In this document: positions 19,858 to 30,234 of the stretch, piece after piece
Position numbering within the stretch: the stretch's first letter is position 1
Layout: every line of letters begins with the position of its first letter
Source of the DNA: Cladochytrium replicatum
Lineage: Eukaryota > Chytridiomycota > Chytridiomycetes > Cladochytriales > Cladochytriaceae
Direction: 5' to 3'
NCBI GenBank assembly: GCA_025526935.1
Contig: JAHLKD010000157.1
Coordinates: forward strand, 1-46,310
Length of the DNA: 46,310 nt
The notes under the pieces: model-generated
The model's database searches: none
The model's input: only the letters and a program-made list of their open reading frames with translations
Told to the model about the DNA's origin: nothing
Program-made: the position numbers and the translations under genes

Positions 19858-21703
19858 ATGACCCCTGCGGCTGCCGCTGCCATGGCCAGCTTTTCTGGAT
19901 GGAGACCTCCTGCTCAAGGTGCCATGCCAAAGAGGAAGCGTGAGCGTCCTGGGCGGCCGCCTGGCTCCTCCAGTTTCAGGGCCGTGCCAACTACCAGCAG
20001 TACCCCGCTCAATTCCGGGCCAACCGCATCATCTGTCCGTAATATTACCGCCAGCAGTACAGGATCCGGTGCCATCACTGGAAATAGCTCTTCGTCCAGC
20101 GGAGTCGTGCAAGTGAAGAAAAGGCTGCCGCCGTATGTGAACAGATACTTGGCCCGAATCAAGAAACACTCCAATGCCCTCCTCGTGTCGACCGCTGCAC
20201 CAACGATTCCTGCCTTACCTGGTGTCCCAGGACTCAAGGACGATGCCGAGTCGCAGTCGTCATCGGAGAGCGACGATAGCTCGTTTCACAGCGAAGATGC
20301 AAATTCTGATTCGGATGGAGGGAGCATTAGAAAGTCGAGAAGGGTGGCGGCGTACTCGATGCCTACGCTTGCAGCAGTGTCAACCAGCGCTGTGGCTATG
20401 GGGTCAGCTGCGGGTGCGCTAAGCAAAGCAGATAAAGAATTAATGGAGCAACCACCTGCTGGGGCCGTCGAGGTTACTCTGGGGACTGAGGAGAAAGTCC
20501 AGTCCATCACGGCGATACCCAAGACGAAACACCGTGGGATGGATCGAGCATTATTGCATCAGATTGCAGAGTTAGAAGAAGTGCTCGTGCCACTACGACT
20601 GGACTTGGAACTAGATGGTTACAAGCTGCAGGACTCTTTCATGTGGAATCTTTACGGTGGGCTAAAATTTGGAAGCTTTCACCGCTGCGGTACTTAACTA
20701 TTATCATAGAACCGTTCATCACCCCGGAAAAGTTTGCAGAACACCTTTGTGACGACCTCAACCTCGCACACGACGTTTACATTGCTCCCATTGCCAAAGC
20801 GATCCGAAACCAGATCACAGAGTTTGCACAGGTGCGAGCGCTACTGGACGTCGATGTGGCCGAAACGCTCACAGAGATGACACGTCCGCCACCAGCACCA
20901 GCACCAGCGGCAACAACATCCGCAAATGGAGCCAATTCGTCGCCTGCACCAGGTAAAAAGGATGACGAGAGCTCGTCGAATATTGGTACACCGAGGACGA
21001 TGGCCATCAATGAGAAAAAGAAACGAATAGAGAAGAAGGAGCGGTATGGAGGTGGGCAGAGCGTCATCGGGGAAGAGACGAGGGTGGTAATCAAGCTGGA
21101 TCTGTATGTCGGGAAGTTCCACATCCGCGATCAGTTTGAATGGGATCTTGACCCTCGCGAGCAACTCATTACACCGGAAGAGTTTGCGAGAATCCTTACC
21201 GCTGATTTGGGGCTGGGGGGCGAGTGTGTTTCTGTAATCTCACACAGGTGAGTTGGTAAGCAAACTCAGGGCATTGACATATGGCTCATCTTTTGAACAG
21301 CATCCACGAGCAGCTGTTCAAGCACCAGCACGGACTCATCGATGCTATAGAATCGCGGGGCCTCAACTACATCTTTGAGGGACTCGCGAGCGGCCTGCGG
21401 CAGAACGAGGAGGTTAACTTTGACACAGGCGGACCTGGACAAAGGAGCAAAGCGTACCAAGCGATGCTGGCGGCGGGCAACCCCGAGCACTGGAGCGCGA
21501 GCGTGGAGGAGATGACTGCTGAGGAGCTTGAGAAGATGGCGGTGGGTCGGGACCGTGGCAACAGGAGGATCAGGAGGGAGATGAGGATGCAGGGTGGGAT
21601 GTCGACGGTTGTTGTTGGGGGTGGGATTGGAGGTGCGCAAACAACAACAACCAGCGGGCGGCAACCGAGCACAAGATACCGGTACCGAGACCGGGGGGAC
21701 TGA
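19858..21703 (+). CDS. SNF5: SNF5/INI1 family chromatin-remodelling subunit
   Basis: Three exons give a 579-codon protein: 19858-20656, 20710-21247 and 21301-21703. Both introns are 53 nt with GT-AG ends and keep the frame. SNF5 proteins are core subunits of SWI/SNF and RSC nucleosome-remodelling complexes and act in the nucleus. The N-terminal ~230 residues are Ala/Ser/Pro-rich with a basic KRKRER cluster. SNF5 repeat 1 starts near residue 242 (VLVPLRLDLELDGYKLQDSF, then ITPEKFAEHLCDDLNL). Repeat 2 starts near residue 390 (RVVIKLDLYVGKFHIRDQFEWDL, cut here by intron 2 after GGE..VISH). A Glu/Arg-rich tail ends in a basic segment. The start is the first in-frame ATG; an upstream noncoding exon is possible. 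Whether it is the SNF5 or the shorter SFH1 paralogue is not settled. Confidence 0.9.
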
Positions 21704-21824
21704 GTTTAAAGTTATATTTAAGATAAACATTAACAGCCACAATTGCTCGAAATTGGTAAGGGGCACTGGGTTGCCCCTTAATTCATAACAGGTCCCACCA
21801 CAGCAAAAAACGCCTGCCCAACCG

Positions 21825-24800
21825 ATGCGCGTTCTGGTTTGTTGCTGACGCTAAAGAGAACACAACAGCCGCAGGGCTAATTCAAACTGGATCACGGGTC
21901 CTTTGTGCTCAACTAGGCTGTTGTGCTCGTTCATGGCATCAGATCCTCAGAAGTGTGCTGGGGCCAGTTCGACGAAGCTCTTCATCTACAATTCAAAGAA
22001 CTCGTATCCACATCGTATCCGAACGATGCACTTCACATCTTAAAGTCCACTTCGAACGTGGGTGTCATTGAAGGCGGAACATCAGCTTCTGGATGCAGGC
22101 TCGCGAAAGAGGTCGCAGAATGGATGGAGGCGGAGGTAATTCCGGGTGCGGCACGGATTGCGGCGCATCGGGGTATTCTTAACGACGTTCCGATCTACTT
22201 TTGTGTGATTGGGCACTCCTTTGGTACGAACCCGAGAAACTCTTGCGTTCCTGTGTCTGACGAAATACATCTGCTAGGTGGAATTGTGAGTCGTTACGCG
22301 CTGAGGACGCTACTGGGAGAAGATGTGGGTGCGGGGATGGTTCTGGATGATGCGCGGGCCAACGATGTTGCACCCGACACACCGTCACTGTGGAACATCG
22401 TGGACGAGTGGAACGCAGCGAGCGATACATTGCCAAGGATAAGGCTCGTACCACATCAGTTTATGAGCGTTGCTTCTCCGCACTGCGGCGTCGTGCGGCA
22501 GTTGTCACGTTCTGCAAAATCAAAGGTGAGAGGCCGTAGAGAAAAACGTGTTGCAATGCCTGGTCTTGATTTTTTTTTAAGCTAAGTGTGCAGATGAGGA
22601 CGTTTATCGCAAACTTCGCTGCGAAAGCGTTGCTTGGAAAGTCGGGGAGGGAGCTCATGTTGCTGGATGACACGGGCGAATCAGAGTCGAAGGATGAATA
22701 CTCGGCATCTGGAATCGAGAATACTATGCTCTGGAAGTTGGCACTGGCAGATGGTCCGTTCATGAAGGTAAATATGCAGACCTTACACATTTTAGAAGGG
22801 CGGTCGGTTCTCACGCTGTTCAATAGGCGATGCGGCAATTCCAGACTGCGACGTTGAGCTCGATTTTGGTCGGAGATGTGTTCCAAGGTTACCGGACCGC
22901 GGCAATATGTGACACTCATCCACATCCGGAAATGCTCCGATACCCGTCGAGTTCTGTTGACCCGGAACTACGACTTGTGAGCGCCTCTGGATTTCAGGTT
23001 TCAGATGGTTACGACAACCGTCCACACGACGAGTTGATGTACTGGCGACTCCTGTTCAGCGGATCAAAATTCTTGCCAGCCGAGTTCCAGGCGATCAACT
23101 GCGAAGGCCTCCATTCTATACCACATCCACGCTTGAATATGAAAATGCAATCACCAGAGACAGAGTTTTCTGGTTCCCTTTCGACAGAACCGATCAGATA
23201 TTCCCCAGACGAGCAAGATACGACTTCGCACGAAATGGCGAGAATGAACAGAAGGAAGAGTAGCATTGTACGACCCTCAACGCTGTTCGGAGGTGAGCTG
23301 AGCGGATCACCAAAATATCTCCGATCACTGTGGCCCCGTCGTAGCAGTGTCGTGGAGAGTGTGTCCAGCAGTGAATCCAGCGATGGGGACGCTGTCCCGC
23401 TTGAATGGTTCGAGTCCGAGATCAACGAGAAGCTCGTATCAGAGCTGCAAAAGACCACATGGAGCTGGCGACGCCTCAACATCGACATGAACCTACCGCC
23501 TGCGACCCGGTGGGTCTCGCACCAATTCGTTATCGGGAAAGCGTATAGTATCTTTCCTGAGGAGATGCAGTACGTCGCGCGGCAGTCTGCGTTCCTACAC
23601 TCGCGGATCGTCGTGCTGGATTTCCTGCTTGCGATAGAAAAGTATGCGAGAGTGACTGAGACGAATTTTGTTGCGGAGCGGGCGTGTGTCGCCACACGTG
23701 TGCATGGGACCTCGAGCGAGTTTGGGATGGGCTTGAAGGTCGGGGACCGGGTGCTGGGATCGGTGTTGTTGGGGGATGGAAGTGGGATGGCGGCTGGGAA
23801 GAATTTGGGGACAGGGGTGGAGGGGCAGTTTCCTTTGGAGGTTGAGCTGACGGAGGAGAGGATGTGGGCGGATCCGTTTGATGGGGGCGTGGTCAATGAT
23901 GGCGTCCCGGTCGATGATGGGGTTCTGCCACCTTATAGCTTCGGGAAGAAACAATCGCTGTCATTGGGTGGGCAAGAGGCGAGATCTCAGCGAGATTTTG
24001 CACCTATTGTGGGAGACGAGAAGGATGGGTTGAATAGACCAGGAGGTGGTAGTGGGGGTCCACCAGATGAGGCGAGACTCTCGCAATTGCTCGATGAAGA
24101 CTTGACAATTCTATTCGAGGTGAGATCAAGAGAGCAAGTGAATACACTTTTCGTGCCTCAACGCGATCTCACGCTAGCATGGAAACATGCAGATGATAGA
24201 GTCTTGCATGGAAGTTCTTGCAAAGCTTGGGAAACTGAATGCGAAGGAGAACGACATGGTGAGCATCATCTGTACCGGGGACATTCATTTTGACGATCGA
24301 GCGAGCTGATGTCATTTGAACTGATAACCTAGAATCTGGTGATCATGCGCGAGCTGATCCAAACTCTGTCACGTTCAACTCTGAACGTTGATGGAGTGGA
24401 CACCACTCTTCAAGTGAGTGTATCCTCCCTCGTTGAGGCATTCGGTTAAAGTTTTGACAGGTCGGAGCTGAATCTGTACCCCCCGGGTATTCGGGCGATT
24501 CAGTGGAATCTGATACTGAGCCGGACAGCACACTGGTCAGTGCTGTTCCATCTTTGGCCGCAGTTCCACACTGACTCGCCGCTTTCTCTTGTTCCTAATG
24601 GATAAACCCGAAAGACGGACGTTGTATCGTCGGCATCACGACAATTCGTGGAATCGTTTGATGCAGTGGACAGCGCACGCACGGCGATGACGTTGTTTCT
24701 ATTTTCTGATTGCATCCTTGTTGCCGAACCTATCAAGCAGAAACGTATCGTAGCGATCAATACGGTTGTGCAGCCGCACACCCATGATTTCTTGGGGAAG

Positions 24801-25088
24801 CTGCTGTTGCGAGACGTGGTTGTATCGCAGCAAGATAGCAACAACAATGGTATGGATGTAGCGTAACAGTCTTGAGATTTTCGTGTTGAAAATCATTCGG
24901 CAGATGGAAAGAAGGTTACTATGATGCTCGTAGTGAGGCAAGCGAATGAAAGGGGTTCAAGTGGGGGGGTTGTGGATGGCGATGCTGGTGTAGATACACA
25001 CGAGTTTGAGGTGACGATGGAAACGGAAAGAGAGAGCGCGAGGTTTGTTGGATTGGTGCGTTCGTTGAAGCAGAAGATCAGAGGTTGA
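21825..25088 (+). CDS. DUF676-type serine hydrolase with C-terminal PH-like domain
   Basis: Ten exons can be read: 21825-21836, 21917-22223, 22278-22525, 22594-22767, 22827-24119, 24178-24258, 24333-24413, 24461-24535, 24615-24849, 24904-25088. They total 2691 nt (896 codons). The N-terminal half is an alpha/beta hydrolase of the DUF676/ROG1 type, presumably acting on lipids. It has VVLVHG (residues 6-11), the nucleophile elbow GHSFGG (Ser near 105) followed by VSRYAL, and the family motif SVASPH. A long Ser/Gly-rich linker follows. The last ~140 residues (TLFLFSDCILVAEP, LLLRDVVV, ESARFVGLV) look like a PH domain. The tiny first exon is the weakest part. The hydrolase and the PH part could instead be two genes, but the phase-0 intron 24120-24177 with perfect splice sites favours one. 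Confidence 0.7.
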
Positions 25089-25517
25089 GGAACACGGCAG
25101 TCACGTGTGGAAGTGGGGCAGCACGTGAGCAGTTTGATATGTATTGCTATATTGGTTTCAACTATCATCATCTCTCCCAGCTCCTCTCCACATCTCCACT
25201 TTGTGTCCAATTTCTGCCCATTGCCTCGCTGCCAATTCCCATGTGACACTGCACTGCACTCTTTTTCTGCTCTTGTATTTGTGTTCCTGCCTAACAAATA
25301 TAAATCTGCCCTGCTTCCTCCTTCCCTCCGGTCATTGCTTACCGCCCCTCATTGTTGTCTCTTTCTGGCTCTACGTTGCAGCCATCGTATTCTTCTCTGT
25401 AAGTAGAGTGATACAGCAGATCTGTCCCTCTTACTGTATTTCTAATTGTTTGACAGTCTTATAGACAGTGCCTCTCTCGCCTAAACTATCTTACTTTCTA
25501 ATTTTACCCTTTTAATC
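25089..25517 (+). promoter_or_regulatory. Region upstream of the eEF3-like copy
   Basis: This 430-bp stretch separates the hydrolase stop from the ATG of the broken eEF3 copy. It is pyrimidine-rich on the plus strand (many CTCT and TCCTC tracts). That would fit a duplicated promoter or 5' UTR of a highly expressed gene. I see no unambiguous TATA box. Confidence 0.3.
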
Positions 25518-26585
25518 ATGTCGGCTACTGAAGGTGGGTCTTCAAGGAGTGCATGCCTTTCTCAGTGGCAGTTTTCTGATTTTTTCTGTCCACACCCTTT
25601 CAGCCCACGGTGGTGACCGTGGTCAGGAACTTCTCCAGCACCTTGTTGAAATTGCTGCTACTGATGTTGACTGTAAAGTCGCTGCCAATGACCTAGCTCG
25701 CCAGGTCAAGTCTGATGGTATGATACCTCCCCACTTACAAGATTCTCGACACCGTTGGCAAGCCTACTGAGCTGCACTTGATTCCCATTCTCCCGAAGGT
25801 CTTGGAATTGTACTCTGACAAGGACAAGACTGTTTGCCAGACTGCCGCCACCACCGGCAACGCCATTATCTCTCTTCTCTGCACCTGCAGCATTACGGTC
25901 ATCCTCCCTCACCTGTTTGAAGGTCTTGTCAACAGAAAGTGGCAGACCAAGCTGGCCATCTGCCACATCTGCAGCAAACTCGCTGAGACTGCTCCCTGCC
26001 AGGTTGCCTCCAGCCTTCCGGACATCATCCCCTGCGTTCAGACTAGATATGGAACACAAAGGTCAATGTTTGGGGCCCAGATGGCGAGATGATACAGTCA
26101 CAGTCTCAGGGCCTAGATGGCGAGATGAGTGTATCCCAATGCACAGATATCCAGATAGCAATGGCTGAGTGTCAAGATGCCCAGACGCCACTGCCACTGA
26201 GCCAAGATGACAGTACGCCCAATGCCTTCCTCCACTGCACAGGGGCGCTCCGCCGCATCGTCATGCATGGCCAAGAACGCCATAGCGGACGTATGCTTGG
26301 CCATCGGAAATGTTTACATAGAGCCTTTCATCCCAGCTCTCATCAGCTGCATTCAAAGCGTGAGGAGGTTCCAGAGTGCACATACAAACTCGTTTCCGCC
26401 ACCTTTGTTGCCCAAGTCCAAGCTCCTGCCCTTGCAATCATGTTGCCCTCAGACTCTGGGCGTAAGCCCGCTATCGTGTGTCAGGCTGCTGTGATCATTG
26501 ACAACATGTGCAAGCTTGTTGAGAACCCACTTGACATCGAGCAGTCTTGCCCAATATCCTCCCCCTGTAACCCTCATCCTGGTCA
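25518..26585 (+). pseudogene. Broken N-terminal copy of translation elongation factor 3 (eEF3)
   Basis: Elongation factor 3 is a fungal ribosome-associated ABC ATPase. Only its N-terminal HEAT-repeat part is visible. The ATG at 25518 opens a 16-nt exon, a 70-nt intron (25534-25603) is still present, and the next exon reads HGGDRGQELLQHLVEIA. After a frame break near 25720-25735 come PTELHLIPILPKVLELY and VILPHLFEGL (to about 26045). An unrelated ~170-bp stretch with a GATGGCGAGATGA repeat intervenes, and then NVYIEPFIPALISCIQ and AAVIIDNMCKLVE appear in different frames. No ABC cassettes follow. Retention of the intron points to a DNA-level duplication, not a retrocopy. It cannot make functional eEF3. 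Confidence 0.88.
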
Positions 26586-26805
26586 GTGGTGGTGACGAGC
26601 GCCACCGCACAAGATAGATCGGTTCAAAGAGTAGAATGTCATCGACATGTACTGTTGTATGTTCTCATACTCCTTTTTACCAGGAATCTTTTGCCAAATG
26701 ACAGACATGTGATAGTTGTGTGTATTTTTCCGACAAAGTGATATATCATTCTCAGGTCAGCTTGATGCAAACCATACAAGCCTTGATCAGTTTACAAACA
26801 ATCTC
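26586..26805. other. Noncoding spacer
   Basis: I see no gene or repeat between the eEF3 remnant and the copia fragment. Confidence 0.5.
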
Positions 26806-27560
26806 CTAGAGTTGCTCCTTAAACTTCTCGAACCCATCGGGCATTTCAAGATACTTTTTTTTCGGTATATACAATATAACTACTGTTGATAATGCAACAA
26901 GCATACTGATAGAAGTAGTCTTTGTGACTGGAGAATAGACTTCCTTGAAGTACTCACCTTTGATCTGAGAAAAATCTCTTGCAACCTCTAGCTTTGAATC
27001 AAATAATGTTTCCATTCTTGTCAAGCTTGTAATCAATTCCCATTTCTCTGATAGGAGATTCTTGCCTTTTGGTATGATTCTTCTTCCAATATGTTAGTTT
27101 GAACAAGCTACCTGTTCTCTTCACACTACGACCAGCCAGTATCCTACTTCATCAGGTCGCAAAATCGCTTCCTTTAAATTCATTGGAACTGTTCTGTATT
27201 GCCCCAATGGAATAGGTGTTGATAGAGTTGATGATTCCTTCTTTAAATGCCACTGTAACACTGGTTTGTTCCGTTTATGGTTTTGGATGTTCAAATTGCC
27301 ATTAAACTTGTGTGTTACCTTTCATCCTCTAAGCATATAAGGTTCTTGTGGCAGGTGAATTGGAGGTTGTCAAGCAGATGGAACATAAGGTTCAATTGGA
27401 GATTGCCTAGGTCTTCTATGAGGTGGGTCCAATTGAGGAGGAGGTAGTTGAGGTGGATCCTGTTGAGGTAATTGGGTTGATCCGGCTGATCCACACGTAA
27501 CAGTGCTGCTGTTGGAGAGGTATATTCAAAGTGATAGTACAGAACTAACCCTAAACTAAC
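26806..27560 (-). mobile_element. Ty1/copia pol fragment
   Basis: The minus strand at 26806-27060 encodes the start of a copia reverse transcriptase: EVARDFSQIKGEYFKEVYSPV and TTSISMLVALST, then YLEMPDGFEKF. Before it (27300-27560) is a Pro/Gln/Leu-rich segment like the linker between copia integrase and reverse transcriptase. Frames are broken, and the catalytic part and the integrase core are missing. It is dead. Confidence 0.8.
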
Positions 27561-28837
27561 CCTAGTCATGTATAAGGACACAAGTGTACTGAGAAAATTG
27601 CAATGATATGAGTAACAATCAAATTACCAAACACTTGGATACTCGAGAAAAGTTCTGTTGGATTATGAACATTACAGGACTCTATTACTAAATTAACAAC
27701 CAAACACATAACACACTACTACATAACAGATGGACTGGAGACGTCCAGGAGTTCTCTATGTGGGATGCAGAGAGACCTGTCGGCTATGATTAAGGCGATA
27801 ACAATTGTTTACTCTGGAAGAAGCGATACTACTCTATTAGAGTATGCAACGATGATTGAATGGCGTGTGTGAGTCTCAGGATCGACTCTACTCAATCACG
27901 TTCAAACAGAGTATACCCTGCTCTGACTAGGCAGATTCACCACAGAATTCTACACCTTTAATGTGCCTGGTGTAGAATGTTTAGTTGACTGACGTAAGGG
28001 GAATAGGGTAACTATAAAAAACATACCCTTGATCTCAATCATTTGGATTCCACTGTATTGACATTTATCATTTTTGAATTGCTTTAAAAACTGTGGGACA
28101 AGCTGAGGGAATTCCACTGGGTATGACACAGCAACATTTCCTGCTGTTTCAACTTTTCTGTCATAGTCTTTGTCGTCTCTTCTGGACAAATTGTTATTTC
28201 TGAAGTCCATACATAACAAAAACTCTTTTGGTAAAAGTGAAAGTTCTTTGTTCTAAATGGAAGTGATCAGGTGAACTTGTTTACCAATTAAGTATGGTAT
28301 CACTGACAGGTCAGTACAGTCCAGTGGATATCTATAGTCCATTGCAGAAGGAAAGCTGTTATTAATGTGACTGTAGAACATTCATTCATGCAATCCAATA
28401 TAATTTGGCTTCAGGGAGTCACAACTTTGCCTCACTCACTACTAGACGATTGAAAAGACATTGGGTTCAGCATCAGTGCAGACTGCACAAGTACTATTTA
28501 TTCAGTGTCGGGACTCTTGACAGGAATATTCAGTTCATAGACCCTAAACACAAGACACTTTTGAAACACATTTTGGTAGAATAGAGTGCACATTTAGCCA
28601 ATTGAGAACACATCCCAGCTAAGTTATTTGGAAGGGAAACACAATTTTATGTATATTATGTGGAAAAGATAGGGCTCACGTGACATGCCACAGATTTTTG
28701 ATTGCAACAGACACAGCTGACGTTTTATATATGAATACAATCTAATATGTGTTTGACCCAACTGCATGGCGTTACAAAGTGAAAGGCAGTGCTCAGAAGA
28801 TCGCGCATGGCCAACTGTCAATTTCTAAAACTATCAC
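27561..28837. other. AT-rich region, possibly copia-derived
   Basis: Nothing is firmly identified. A 90-codon minus-strand frame (27950-28219, beginning MLCMDFRNNNLSRRDDKD) is protein-like but matches no family I know. Given the copia fragment next to it, it may be part of the same dead element. I found no matching terminal repeats. Confidence 0.3.
28827..28830 (-). terminator. Likely Pol III terminator of tRNA-Asp
   Basis: AAAA on the plus strand is TTTT in the transcript, 7 nt beyond the tRNA-Asp 3' end. Confidence 0.6.
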
Positions 28838-28909
28838 CTCTCAGTCCGGGAATCGAACCCGGGTCTTCTCCGTGACAGGGAGAGATACTAGCCACTATAC
28901 TAACTGAGA
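28838..28909 (-). tRNA. tRNA-Asp (anticodon GTC)
   Basis: On the minus strand the acceptor stem TCTCAGT/ACTGAGA is perfectly paired. The D arm contains TAGTATAGTGGCTAGTA, the anticodon stem TCTCC/GGAGA encloses loop CTGTCAC (anticodon GTC), the T arm is CCCGG-GTTCGATT-CCCGG, and the discriminator is G. No intron. It decodes GAC/GAU. A LINE-derived element starts directly upstream on the opposite strand. Confidence 0.96.
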
Positions 28910-30190
28910 TTTCAATGACGTGAGTCTCTGCCATGATCATTTGCACCTCACCTCCGGTTATCCATCGCAACTGTGAGCCTTGTACCCCTGCTGCCCTTCT
29001 TTTCACCTCTGCTCCTCTCTCCCTTAGCTCTCCATTGACCCTCTCACCTGCTTCTCTTCTGAGCAGTCTGCTGACTAGCAGGGGCTACTCCTCTGCTCAT
29101 CCCTTATCTCTCTCACTTGCCTCTGCTCTGCCTTCTGACTTTGCAAGTTCCCTGACCTTCCTAAAGTGCTCTGCACTTCTATTGCGCTCCATTTCTGCTC
29201 TCTCCCCTGCTACCCTCAACCCTGATCTGCTTCCAACTCTCCCTGCTTCTCCTCCACATTTACACGTCGCTGCCACCTGTGCCCTTGGTGCCACCAACAC
29301 TGCCACCAGCACTGCCCCTGGTGCCACCCACACTGCCACCACCACTCTTGACAGTTCAGCCACCTGCTCAGCCCCATCTCCAGCCTCATCACCTGCCACC
29401 AATGATTCCATGAATGAGCTTACTTGTTCGCACTTCCTCTTGGACGACCTGCCGACCTCGCATAGAAGCTTCAAATTTGTCAAAGAATGTGCCGAATCCT
29501 TCACTACTCTCCGATTTTCTGGTTTTACTCGTCGCCCAATCAGGGACCTTCGTGTGTTGCTTCGCAAAGATCTTCCGTATACCGCTTACCATGGCATCCG
29601 CTACATCTCATTTCTCGGCTCTGATTCTGTTGAATTTCTTTGTCGTTCTTATGCTGCTGATCTGATCCGCAAACACATACCTGGTCGAGAAATCACTGAT
29701 TTGGATGTGTCCCCTCCTTCGTATTCTGACAGTTCCGACTCTCTGCAACGCTATGACTCTCTGCTCCATCGAAGTGCCAAGGCGATTGCTACTACGTCTG
29801 AGCCAGCTGTTGCATTGTTCTACCGCAATCTTGTTGATCCGTCTCATCTTTCTACGCTGTTGCATCTCGCTCGATCATATGCCCCTTCGATGACCTCAGC
29901 TTCTGACCTTCGTTTGACCCAGTGATTTGCTCTTTGCTGTTATATTCTTCACATTGTTGAGTGTTCTTTCTTTTCTTTATCCCTCACCTGTATTTGACAC
30001 CTGAGCAGAGCCTGACGGGTTGTCACAGGAATGAGTTTTTTAAGATCTCAGATTTCTATTTCGCTTCGTCCTCCGACTTGTGCGCATCCCTATGTGCTGG
30101 TCCACGACCATCTTGTAAGGCACTTTGGGTGTTGTTTATTGTTATGCATTGTATGTGCAAATAAATAAATAATATTGTTAAAAAAAAAAA
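28910..30190 (+). mobile_element. ORF1-only LINE-derived element with a family B 3' end
   Basis: It contains one open frame homologous to LINE ORF1 (28933-29925). The frame is followed directly by ~265 bp of 3' UTR related to family B (CTCACCTGT, CTGACGGGT, GGCACTTTGGGTGTTG, AATAAATAATATTGTTAAAA) and poly(A) at 30180-30191. There is no trace of ORF2. It is a candidate non-autonomous element that uses the family B machinery through its shared tail. The 5' boundary is not visible; the copy may be truncated next to tRNA-Asp. Confidence 0.8.
28933..29925 (+). CDS. LINE ORF1-like protein
   Basis: This is an intact 330-codon frame. The N-terminal ~150 residues are Ser/Thr/Ala/Pro-rich, low complexity and probably disordered. 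The C-terminal ~170 residues align with the C-terminal domain of the family B ORF1: RFSGFTRRPIRDLRVLL, HGIRYISFLGS, VEFLCRSYAADLIRKHIPG, and a DSLLHRSAKAI segment. ORF1 proteins of LINEs bind their RNA in the particle. No zinc knuckle or RRM is recognisable by eye. The frame is open even though there is no ORF2, which suggests selection or recent origin. The first ATG (28933) lies 23 bp from tRNA-Asp; the true start may have been lost. Confidence 0.75.
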   Translation: MIICTSPPVIHRNCEPCTPAALLFTSAPLSLSSPLTLSPASLLSSLLTSRGYSSAHPLSLSLASALPSDFASSLTFLKCSALLLRSISALSPATLNPDLLPTLPASPPHLHVAATCALGATNTATSTAPGATHTATTTLDSSATCSAPSPASSPATNDSMNELTCSHFLLDDLPTSHRSFKFVKECAESFTTLRFSGFTRRPIRDLRVLLRKDLPYTAYHGIRYISFLGSDSVEFLCRSYAADLIRKHIPGREITDLDVSPPSYSDSSDSLQRYDSLLHRSAKAIATTSEPAVALFYRNLVDPSHLSTLLHLARSYAPSMTSASDLRLTQ

Positions 30191-30234
30191 AGCTCTCTCT
30201 CTCTCTCTCTCTCTCTCCTCTCTCTCAAAAATCA

